A DNA stretch of 64,000 nucleotides from Zymoseptoria tritici IPO323 (taxonomy: Eukaryota > Ascomycota > Dothideomycetes > Mycosphaerellales > Mycosphaerellaceae): assembly GCF_000219625.1 (NCBI RefSeq), contig NC_018199.1:310001-374000 (forward strand), read 5' to 3'. Both the position numbers and the translations under genes were made by a program. Below the pieces are notes generated by a model that saw only the letters and a program-made list of their open reading frames with translations, ran no database searches and was not told the origin of the DNA. Positions 55,027-64,000 of the stretch are shown here, one piece after another. Every line of letters starts with the position of its first letter. Positions within the stretch are counted from its first letter, which is position 1.

Positions 55027-55884
55027 CTATTCATCTTCAAAGACCTCATTGATCGAATGTTGCGTTCCCCAGAGCCCCTCATCGGTCTCCAACATTTCCT
55101 GCTGCGTCCTGGCAAACTCTCGATCGGCGGCCTCGGATGCTCTCACGCGTCGATCCCACCATGTCTTTCCGGCCTCGCTCCGAGGTACTGAAGCTACAAT
55201 GCAGCGACAGAAGATGCATGGAAGATGCAAAGTTTCGCGTTCGGTCGTCGGGGCGTCGAGCTGATTCAGATCCTCGAATTCGCGGTGTTGACGGAAGCAC
55301 TCCTTGTGGATCGCCATACCACACTGGAAACAGGCCTTCTCGCTCCGGTGGCCATCCAGAGGGTCCATACAAATCATACATGGACCGGCTTCCGGTCGTG
55401 GTTGTGGTGTGTTGGTCAAATCGACAATGGGGTGGCGGACGCATGGCTTCCCTTGCTGCAAACACTCTCTCCTCTCCAGCATGGCGATGACTCGCCTCGT
55501 TTCCTTCACCCATCCGAGTGCAATGCTCTTCTGTTCGATGGGCATCGATTTCGAACGAAGACACTTTCTGCACATCCAATCCCGCGCGATGGAACACAGC
55601 AAGCTGAGCAATTTGCGTCTCGACATCACCGCCAGCTGACGAATGGAAAGGTTTGCGAATGCATGGATCGATGGGACGGACGGCCGCACCGCGTGATGGA
55701 GTCCGGCGACCTTGTTGCAGCAGACGCAGGTGCCTCTTCTCACGTATGTGTAGAGGAGATGCGTGAGGGCTAGAGAGGTCGGGTTTGCAGCATCGAGATA
55801 TGGTAAGAGCTTGGACTCCAAAGATGAGAGGTGCTTGAGCATGCTCTCGTCTGTGGGTAAGGTCGAGGCGTCCGAGGCGGACAT
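55027..55884 (-). CDS. C4HC3 zinc-finger (RING/PHD-type) protein, 285 aa
   Basis: A single intact frame starts at ATG 55884. Residues 169-228 contain CMIC, CFQC, HKEC and CIFC: Cys169/172, Cys185/188, His193/Cys196 and Cys223/226. The spacing is C-x2-C-x12-C-x2-C-x4-H-x2-C-x26-C-x2-C. This C4HC3 order is that of PHD and RING-CH fingers. The RING-like reading would make it an E3 ubiquitin ligase, the PHD-like reading a histone reader, and the sequence alone does not decide. A second set of Cys pairs (CVCC at 53-56 and CRKC at 105-108) with HH at 63-64 may form another zinc site. The N-terminal segment KHLSSLESKLLPYLDAA is helical. No membrane segment is seen. The family is not otherwise recognised. 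Confidence 0.72.
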   Translation of the reverse strand: MSASDASTLPTDESMLKHLSSLESKLLPYLDAANPTSLALTHLLYTYVRRGTCVCCNKVAGLHHAVRPSVPSIHAFANLSIRQLAVMSRRKLLSLLCSIARDWMCRKCLRSKSMPIEQKSIALGWVKETRRVIAMLERRECLQQGKPCVRHPIVDLTNTPQPRPEAGPCMICMDPLDGHRSEKACFQCGMAIHKECFRQHREFEDLNQLDAPTTERETLHLPCIFCRCIVASVPRSEAGKTWWDRRVRASEAADREFARTQQEMLETDEGLWGTQHSINEVFEDE

Positions 55885-56100
55885 GATGAGTTGGTGGTTG
55901 GTGTAGATGTGGTTGAAGGAGGATGGCTGTTGGTTTTACGAAAGAGGACGAACGTTGTGTTCCCGGGAGAGCTGAAGCGATCAATTAGTAGTATGAGAGT
56001 AAGAGTGTAAGAGAGCTGTACAAGGAAAAGAGGCAGCATGGCCGAATGGGGATTGAAGTGAAATTGCGAAGAAAGGTCAAAATAAATGGGTAATCGACGC
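55885..56100. other. Upstream region of the zinc-finger gene
   Basis: This is the non-coding leader or promoter side of the minus-strand gene at 55027-55884. No specific element was recognised. Confidence 0.4.
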
Positions 56101-57247
56101 GGAATTGCAGATGGATCGAAAAGGCAATGGTGGAAATTCCAAGCGACGTAAACACGGAAACCACTTCGCTTTGGGCAATGCAATCTGTGGTTTGGATGTA
56201 CATTGGTCTCTGCACAACACCTGGTAATCGAAGCGTCCGAACCCGCATTGGATGATCGGCGGCCATTTGCGTGCCCGGGAGGTCTGTTTGTCCTCAGACT
56301 GATGAACTGGCACGGCCGAGCCGCAGCATCACCGCGTGGTCCCCGACGCCCTGGTACAGGTGCCCGTATGCGTCACATCTCCGTCTCGTCTCCATGCTCC
56401 CGTATGCCAGGGGAAGGTTGGGCCGCCGGAACCAATCGAGCAGGCGTCTTAGAACCGGTTGTACACGACCGTGCAGGAGAGGGCACTGGGAGATACCTGA
56501 TTCCCTGCTCGCTGCTATAGTAGTAATGGCCGTACTCCAGCATTGTGCAATCTTTGGTGAGGTCCGTAGCATTGACGGTAATAGAGGCAAAGAGGGCGCT
56601 GCCAAATGCAAAGGCTTTCACGGTAGCAGTGGCAACGGCACGACAACGACTGCACACCAACTAACGCGGGACAAAATATTGAGCCGCCATCGTAGAAGCA
56701 CGCGCCGCCGTTTAGAGTTGCATCGAGCCGGCGGAGAAAACGTTCTGTGTCGTAGGGGTTTGATATGAAACAGGTGTGGAGAGGAACCACGGACGGGTGT
56801 AGAGAAATGTGGCAGGGAGATGGTCTTTCCATACATACCGATTGGATGGGCATTGAATGTTGGACGGCCGAGCTTCATTGCCGTCTTGGCGAACGCCCGT
56901 GAACATGGGTTCTCGTTTGAGCAGCGTTTGCTGTGCTGGGAACATCGCATTTCCAAGGTTGGTGGCAGGTCTGCCACATTGCAAGGAGGAGAAGGAGAAC
57001 GAGGAGGAGCCGCGGTGTACTGTGCTGGAACATGGTCTTCCGAGTCGGCAAGAGGTCTGCCGTATTGTAACAAGGAGCAGATGGAACGCTGTGAATCGTT
57101 TGGATACAGCGAGAAATCATCCAGAAGTGCTTGTTCTTCATGTCCAACCGTCTGGAGGAGACTTCTCATTATTCGTAATGTGACGCTGGGTGCAGGAGTC
57201 GAATGAATAGATGAGAAAGTTGTCGTTGATGGCAGCGTCAAGCACAT
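56100..57247 (-). pseudogene. Fragmented coding tract, minus strand, unrecognised
   Basis: Protein-like blocks occur on the minus strand in different frames: MRSLLQTVGHEEQALLDDFS (about 57165), RYVWKDHLPATFLYTRPWFL (56845-56780), VKAFAFGSALFASITVNATD (56625-56560) and CTMLEYGHYYYSSEQGIRYL (56550-56490). They would fit one protein of 300 or more residues. The frame changes lack clear splice signals. No domain was recognised. Confidence 0.38.
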
Positions 57248-57277
57248 CGTTCCTTGAAAAGAGTAATTTTCCCTTGT

Positions 57278-58251
57278 TCACCGTCCCGCAAGCGGAATTG
57301 ACTTTGGATTGACTGTTGGTTTATGGAGGGATGGGCGAGAGAAACTGGCAGTCAAGGTTGAAGCCAACTTGGTAAGCTGAGCGCAGGGGCCGTTCCCGGG
57401 AAGCCACTCGTATCGGAAACACACAACTGTGCTGGATCGCCGTAGGTGAACCCACGTCCTTGGGCTCTTCACAGGCCGGGATTTCCTCGGAAGCTAGAAC
57501 GTTGAGGATGAAATTCGCTGGAGAAAAGGATTCTTGCAAGGCGGTGCCTTAGTATCTGGCTGGCGATTTGATATGGCGATGTATGGTGCAAGAGGTAGCT
57601 GGTCCGCCATCCAGGGAAGAGGACAAAGGGCAGAGAGGAGTGCCGCCAGAACGGCGAAATTAGTATGCGCCGGCCAAGTCTGGCCACATGTAAGACGTCG
57701 CGCCGCAGAGGTTGCTGGACAAGAGGATCCGTAAGGGCGGGAGGGTGGAAGGGTGTAAGATGAATCTCAGCATTGTCGCTCGGCGCTCCAGCCGGACAAG
57801 GCGACCTCAGTGGCACAGTTCTTTTGTGACCTCGCCACCACCTTCTTCCGGTCTTCTTCACTAATGCGACCACTCTGGAGGAGACTTACTCCCAACCTTC
57901 GATCGGTCAAACAACCGCTTCTCCATAACCATCCACCGCAGCGCATCATTCATCTGTCGGTGCAGATCCAATCAATGGCACTGGAAGATCAATGAATTTG
58001 GTTCCACGGAGCTGATAAGACTGACGTCTTGGACTGGAGAGGCAATGGAAGGTATCGGGGTAGAACTGTTCAAGGTTGTCGGCAGATCGACCCGCGGGTG
58101 CGTCATCAACACGTGTCCTCGTCCTCCCTTCCACGTTTCCGCTCTGCCCCGCTCCCGCTGTCCACTTTGTCTGTGAAGTATGGAGGTACCACTGCTTCGC
58201 AGTCTGGTGGATGGCACCGGTACCGCTGGCCGGAGTTTGCACTTGAGGCAA
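57278..58251 (-). pseudogene. Fragmented coding tract, minus strand, possibly the 5' part of the preceding
   Basis: Blocks on the minus strand include DNLEQFYPDTFHCLSSPRRQ (about 58080-58020), a stop at about 57947, then RISEEDRKKVVARSQKNCAT (57870-57810), PFWRHSSLPFVLFPGWRTSY (57635-57575) and GSPTAIQHSCVFPIRVASRE (57455-57400). They change frame. Together with 56100-57247 this could be one decayed gene of about 2 kb. No domain was recognised. Confidence 0.35.
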
Positions 58252-58677
58252 CTTCGTCTCCTCCTCAGCTCAACCCAGCAGCCGTTGCCTTCGTCTCCCC
58301 GTCGTCCTCCCCATCCATCGCGGTACTATTGAAACTGCCCAGTCATCCTCTCAGCATCTCGATCCCAACCCTCAGTTCACCCACAGGTTCAGGCCCATCT
58401 TCTCCGCACCTCCTCTTCACCATCAGACAGAGCGTGTGCATGATCTTTCTCATTAAGGAACAAGCACGTATGGCATTGAACGCAACGATGCAAAGATAGC
58501 TTCATTTGAAGGGTATGCCTCGTGATTGTACCGCATCCGGATTCAATTCTCCCGCCACCGCAGCTCCATTTTCCTGCCATGTCCATGATATATCAGTTCC
58601 CTCACGGATCGTATCTCCAGCACTGAGCTGATCCCGCATCTTTTCGCCGTCGTTCGGAATGGAACGCGTGCCCGAGT

Positions 58678-59199
58678 TTAGTTCCTCGTGACGGGTATGT
58701 CATCGTCGATGCGGAGGATGGTGAAAAGGAATTGGCGATCGGATCGCGATGAAGGAGCCGCGATGAAGACTGCGGTGTGGAGGGTCCAAAGGTTTGAGTT
58801 GGCTGGGTCTTGTTGCTCGTCGTCGTCGTAGTCGTGCTCGCGATTGTGATCGTCGCGGCGAATGTTGCGGTCGTCGTCTTTGGAGCCACTTGCCAGCTCC
58901 GATGCGGGAGAGTTGCGATCGTCGAGGAGCTCAATAGTGGTGTGAAATCCGATTTCGGGGGAGACTTCGATAGGTCGTCGGTGAGATGGCGAGTAAGGTC
59001 GTTGGCGAGATGGTGGGTGAGGTTGTTGGCGAGATGGTGGGTGAGTTTGTTGGCGAGATGGAGAAGGTGGGACGATGAGGTGGGTGAGAGGAGAGCATGA
59101 CAGGCGGGCGGGACGGGAGGTGGTGCAGGGGTCGAAGTCGAGGTTGTCGCGCTGCCAAGCTGCGGGGTTTCCTGCTCCTACGGACGACTGGTAGAACAA
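58678..59199 (-). CDS. Possible protein with HPPSRQQ repeats, 173 aa
   Basis: The minus-strand frame from 59199 to 58678 starts only a few bases from the RIPed block. It has three SRQQPHPP-type 8-aa units, then HTTIELLDDRNSPASELASG, a Asp/Arg-rich stretch (DDDRNIRRDDHN) and LHTAVFIAAPSSRSDRQFLF. Composition past the repeats is protein-like. The true start may have been lost at the boundary. No domain was recognised. Confidence 0.4.
   Translation of the reverse strand: MFYQSSVGAGNPAAWQRDNLDFDPCTTSRPARLSCSPLTHLIVPPSPSRQQTHPPSRQQPHPPSRQRPYSPSHRRPIEVSPEIGFHTTIELLDDRNSPASELASGSKDDDRNIRRDDHNREHDYDDDEQQDPANSNLWTLHTAVFIAAPSSRSDRQFLFTILRIDDDIPVTRN
58980..59065 (-). repeat. 24-bp coding repeat, about three copies
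   Basis: The unit GGCGAGATGGTGGGTGAGGT plus four bases encodes the 8-aa SRQQPHPP unit on the minus strand. Confidence 0.8.
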
Positions 59200-60949
59200 T
59201 AGCTACAAGAACTCGTACTCGGGTATGCTAAATTAACTCCCTCGTTCCCTTACCGCCGTAACCTTCTTAAGTTTTCTAGAGTTACTTCTGTATGTTATGC
59301 GGATTACCCTAACTTATATAATTATATATTAACTACTTTTTACGTATACTAGCTACTACTATATATATTTAGCCCTAGTCTGTACCTAAATGTAAAGATT
59401 GCCTCTATCCCTTCGAGTCGTTCTCTCTTATAGTAACATAGTTCCCTCTATATACCCGCTCTTATATAATCCTTTACTATACTAAATCTAAGCGGATAGC
59501 CTTATACTATTCCTCCTAAACTTTAGGAGGAATTAGTCCGATTATATAACGACGGCGCTAGTATAGCCGCCCTCTAGGAGGCCTATAGCGAGTTAAACCG
59601 TAAACCCTCTAAAAGGACAATCTATATAATACTTAAGGAAGGTAGTACTTACCCGCGACGCTCTTAATCCGTAGAGGATAGGTATAATAATCCTCTCCTT
59701 CGAACCCGAATCGCTATTCTTTTCTACTAGGAATGCCTTAAAGATACTATAATTATAGATATCCTAGCGGCGGAGGGTTAGTATATACCTTTATCTACCT
59801 TTATATAAATAAGGAAGAAGCTCGGTATAAAGAGAAGGCTTAAATAGAGCGAGGTAGACCGGCGGGAGGCGGAGTTTAAGAGGATAATTAAGGAGGAGTT
59901 AGATAAGGGTCGGCTCTTAGGATACGGTCGTAATCTGCTCTAGGCTTATTTTACGATAAAAGAAGACCGAATACTATTACTTAGTCGGTTAGTCTAGTAA
60001 AATCGATATATATATATTAAGACTCCTCTTACTAGCCGTATAGAGACCGCCTCTTTAAATATATAAAGGAACTAGACCCTATCGGCTTATATAATCGTAC
60101 CTCGTTATTTACGCGCCGCCGTAGAACGTATACTATACCTAGACCCGACTTTTACTAGTTAATAGACGCTTATTATAAACTCGAGGATTTTAGCTTCTAA
60201 ATCTACGTAGCTATTAATACGGAAACGAGGTATATCCTATAGATCTATTATAGATCCTCGTCTCGTATAATAGTATCTATACTCGCTTAGTATAGTCGGG
60301 CTACTATATACTATAGGAGAATACCTTACCTTATCCGAGTCGATAAAGGAAAGGAAATACTTCTCTTAGTAGACGGGCACTTCTAGTACACTCTACGTAT
60401 AAGAGGACTAGAGACTATATTTATAGAATGCTTCTACTTTAGGACTAGTATACGGAATGTACGGATTAAGAGTTAGTAGTAATAGATAACCCGAGTAGGT
60501 CTAGGGTAATAGGGAGTAAGTCGAGATTTCGCCTAGTATAGCTTCTAGCCTAGCCGCCTATTAACGGCATATACTACTACCTTTGCTTATTCCGGTATTC
60601 TAAGCTTATATAATTACTAACGGAGCCTAGGACTACTTCTAGAGACTAGTAAAAGAAGGCTAGTATAGTAAGGTATTAAAGATAGATCGCATTTCTATAA
60701 AATTTATCTATATACTAATAATTCGAAAGTAACTATAGGGATTCGTCCGGACATAGAATAAACATAAGATCTATAGGTAACGGAACCGCCCGTACGTAGT
60801 ACCTAGCCGCTCTTACGTATTATATAATTACTTATAGAGGCTAAATTAGGGCGACCTAATCGATACCGAGTATATTAAGGCCTTAAACGAGACGACTAAG
60901 GGCTAGAGTATAGTACCCCGATGCATTATATAAGTAGAGACTATACTAA

Positions 60950-61390
60950 TAGGACTAACTAATAGAGATTTACGAGTATCTACCGAAAATAACGATTAAG
61001 TTTTATAAGGATATACTCCGGAGAGAAGGCTTTCCGAGTAGGCGAGTAGCGCCGGCGAACTTTATATAATTACTAGGTAAAGAGGAGTACGAGATCGCGT
61101 ATACTCGGCTACGTTATAGGCTTTATTAACTATTAGACGGCAAGTAGGCTTCGTTAGAGGAGATACTAGCCCTACTCGGTAGTAGGAAGTAGAAGCCTAC
61201 GTTAATAAGTAATAAGGTTCTTAACTTATATAAAGAGTATATAGAAGATAAGGATTAATTGCTAGAGCTAAACGAGCTTTTTAGAGATATAGTATAGCTA
61301 GACTTTAAAGGCGATAGAGTCGATAAGGAGGCGGTACCCGAAGAGTTTTACTAGGCCTACGTAGAGGACTAGGAAGACGAAGACGATTAA
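60950..61390 (+). pseudogene. RIPed coding remnant of unknown repeat protein
   Basis: One plus-strand frame is protein-like for about 140 codons if stops are read as former Gln codons. Pieces include EIYEYLPKITIKFYKDILRR, EGFPSRRVAPANF, ASLEEILALLGSRK, LISNKVLNLYKEYIEDKD, LLELNELFRDIV and an acidic end with a natural stop near 61390. The helical, charged style resembles the C-terminal part of a transposon-borne protein. The family is not recognised. Confidence 0.5.
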
Positions 61391-62959
61391 ATACCCTATT
61401 AGCTATTATATAAGCTCGCGACGTTAAAGAACGTATAAACTAAAGCTAGTAAAGGCGCTATTCGACAATCTAATTTCTAAGAAATAAAGGAGTCTAAAAG
61501 AGGTATATATACTAACGTAATTTAGTTAGCTCTTAACCTAGTAGCGAGCTAGCCGAGTAGTAGCCCTACGTCTCTAATAAATACTAGGGGTACCCGGTAG
61601 GCGCTCGTTTCGACCCTTTTTATTCTACTATTGTCTACTTTTTAATATATAGAGAAGTCGATTTTTAAAACGCGCTACCGACGGAAAAGGCATTATATAA
61701 GCTAAGAAACTGCTGTTATAGAAGATTATAGCCGCGCTAAGGTCGAAACTACTAATCCTTTATGTTAGGGTAAGAGGAATCTAAAATTCCCCGGTAATTA
61801 GATAGACTTCTAAGAGTCTTTTTACCTAATAAAAACTTAATTCCGAGCCTATATAATTAATTATATACCGCCGGAATCGTAGGAACGCGCCTCCCCGCGA
61901 CTAGCTAGTCTTACCGTTTTTTTCCTAGTTACTATAGTAGTTATTATATATATCTAGTCTAGTATCTACTACCTTTGTTATAGTTATGTTCGTACTTTAT
62001 TATATAAGCCTATATCGTTTATAATACTACCTAAAAACCGCTCTACCTAGGTATACTCTTATCTAGGTGCACCTATAATTGTCTACGCTTAGTATTATAA
62101 TAGTCTCCCTAAGTATCTATACTACTATAAATAGAACCCGGCACTACCTCCTAGCGCCTCGACTACTATTATATAAGACGATATCCTACCTCCGATACTA
62201 TTAGTAGAGCTTAAAGGGCCTTAAGTAGTTAAGCTATCGGACGACTCGGAAGATACGGATATACTAGGAATCTCCTATAGGGACTACTTTTCGAGTATAA
62301 TTCTATATAGATCGACTATTACGAAGGAGGCTCGGAAGCTAGTAGTCGAGAGGGACAATGCCGCTAGACCCCTTAGTCCTCTTTACGATACTAGAGGAAG
62401 GCCGCTATCCTTACGCGAATAAGAACTATTAGCGGCTTTAAATTAGGGCCGGAGACGCGTACATCTTATTATATAAGTCCTTATTAGCCGCTACGAGCTC
62501 GATAAGGATAATATAGACGCTATACCGTCGTTTAATTAGAAGGAAAAGAGTAAGTAATTCTTCTACTCTAAGATTAGATCTAGACCTACCTTTCCCTACA
62601 GCTTTCCTAATTTATATAATACTAATCCTATCTAATTAAGATCCGCTAGTCGCGTAGGACTTTCCCGACGTTAAACTCCCTAATATCGATATATTTATTT
62701 AAACCCTCTATTATAGCTTTAGCTAGATAAGCGACTACAACTATAACGATAATACGAGGATATATATTACGAATAAATATACTAAAGCGGGCGGCCTAGT
62801 CTCTATAAGCCTTAGAACTTAGCGTAATACTATACTCCTTCGTATCCTTAAGATTATAAGAGATAGCCGAGATAAGAAAAAAAGGACAGTATATTTATAT
62901 ATTTACTTTAAGTAACCTATACTATAGGGTCTTAATAAATTATATAACTTAAGAAACGG

Positions 62960-63340
62960 ACTAAAAATTCGGACAAAAAGGAGATAAAGAAGGAGAAGAG
63001 AAAGGCCTAGGCGAAGGCTAAGGCTATAGAAACTAAACGGGTAAATTGTTTTAGGTATCTCTATATATTATATAAGCTAAGCTAACATCGTAAAAAGATA
63101 TAGAACGACGTAAGCTCGAGTAAAGATAAATCTCGATAGTTTAAAACCCCCGTTAAAAAAGAGGTTAAATCTAAGCCTAAGACCGAGCCTATTTCCGAGG
63201 ATCTTAGTAATACTAGCGTTAAACAAGAGAAAGAGGAACCTTTAGACCTATCTATAGTTAATGTAGGTACTTTAAATATAGTCTAAAAATTCGATTATAC
63301 TAACATTTCTAGTAGGAAGAAACTAGTTTAAACGCTAGTC
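62960..63340 (+). pseudogene. RIPed coding remnant, lysine-rich with possible zinc finger
   Basis: A plus-strand frame reads EIKKEKRKA, then NCFRYLYILYKLS and a His-Arg-Lys-Lys segment, then EVKSKPKTEPISEDLSNTSV and QEKEEPLDLSIVNVGTLNIV. RIP-type TAG codons interrupt it. The CFR(C/Y) context may be half of a former zinc finger. It is probably another part of the same or a nested transposon. Confidence 0.4.
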
Positions 63341-64000
63341 TTAGTACCTTCGGGTAGGGGGAGCCTAAGGTAAGTATATTATATAAGCTTAAAGTACTAT
63401 ACGATAGCTACTAATTTGTTAGATATAGTAGAATTCCGAGGTTAGCTAATCTAGTAGATAAGGATATTTAGAGCGACATAAACGTAGTATTTCTTAGGTT
63501 AGTATACCTATACCGGTAAGCAGTTTTAATAACATTTTTAACAATATACCGCTAGCGTATAGTATAAGGAAGGCTCGTCGTACAAGGGTCGATAATAACA
63601 ACGCGTAGATACCTATAGCCTAGTTTACGGAGGAGTAAGTTATTAAACGTAGATTAACGTATTTTAGTATTTAATAACAAAAAAGTAACTAATAGATATT
63701 ATATAAGCTTAAAATTACGGCTATAGGTTATATATCTTATAGGCATCTTATCGGCGATCTTATCTAAATCTCGTAATCTAGCTACCGAACATTCCGACTT
63801 ACCTTAGCGAGTACGTAGCGCCGTTATAACTACTATATAGGGCTTTCGTAACTATTCCTAACTTATATAATACTTATAAGCTAATCGGAACAAACGATCG
63901 ATAAGTATAAATATATATTACGTATTAAAGGCTTACCTTTAAGTAAAAGTTTATAAGGTTAGGGTTTAGGTTATTTCTTAAGTATAAGAAGACGAATATA

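Larger units (their letters stand above)
59205..64000. repeat. RIP-degraded repeat block (right flank)
   Basis: Composition switches within about 30 bp near 59205 to the CA/TG-depleted, TA-rich state of the left flank. Stops in protein-like frames are TAG/TAA at expected Gln/Trp codons. No Gypsy RT or integrase motif was recognised. The octamer TTATATAA occurs more than 20 times, often as ATTATATAAGC or its reverse complement. The block runs beyond the window. Confidence 0.9.

Noticed and set aside
55079..55984. 301-aa minus-strand frame and several plus-strand frames over the zinc-finger gene
   Set aside because: They lack the Cys/His pairs and are Ser/Arg-rich shadows. The 285-aa frame has the full C4HC3 set.
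59205..64000. Idea that the right flank encodes a Starship-type (DUF3435) tyrosine recombinase marking the island as cargo
   Set aside because: The decayed frames show no recognisable recombinase motif, and no matching element end was found at the island border. There is not enough evidence to claim it.

Overview
The window looks like a piece of a filamentous ascomycete genome, most likely Dothideomycetes-like. Three things point there. Introns are short (63-76 nt) with GTAAGT/GTATGT-type donors, and one has a perfect TACTAAC branch site. Two flanking blocks carry the signature of repeat-induced point mutation (RIP): CpA/TpG are almost absent, TpA is in great excess, and stop codons arise from CAG/CAA/TGG. 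Protein families such as HNH_2 and HeH/SAP-like domains are typical of fungi. No prokaryotic feature, CRISPR array, rRNA or tRNA was seen.

Layout. Positions 1-17930 are a RIP-destroyed retrotransposon graveyard. It holds a Gypsy integrase/chromodomain tail on the + strand with its 157-bp 3' LTR, interrupted by a second element whose gag lies on the - strand. A long - strand Gypsy element (gag, RT, integrase) fills about 6.2-13.1 kb. A cluster of 235-249 bp LTR-like copies, two direct and two inverted, sits at 14.4-17.7 kb. Positions 17930-59205 form a non-RIPed island with normal CA/TG content. Positions 59205-64000 are a second RIPed block with unrecognised coding remnants and a striking excess of the octamer TTATATAA.

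The island holds few clearly intact genes: two paralogues of an unrecognised coiled-coil family (18524-19751 + and 24830-26074 -), a proline-rich repeat protein (28963-30078 -), a HeH-domain coiled-coil protein (35781-37586 -), an HNH_2 nuclease-like protein (38018-39490 +), a repeat protein (50546-51856 +), and a C4HC3 zinc-finger protein (55027-55884 -). A four-helix membrane-protein family is present as a frameshifted copy (33204-35142 +) and a clearly dead paralogue (27200-28515 -). Between them lie many coding-like fragments broken by frameshifts, including two remnants of the acidic N-terminus of a Cdc7-like kinase. There is also a 567-bp TA-flanked foldback element (49182-49748) and many minisatellites.

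The genes do not form a pathway that I can name. The picture is of an accessory or subtelomere-like island. Lineage-restricted families have been duplicated, sometimes in inverted orientation, some copies are decaying, and the whole is walled off by RIPed transposons. Boundaries of the degraded tracts are approximate, because they were read by eye.
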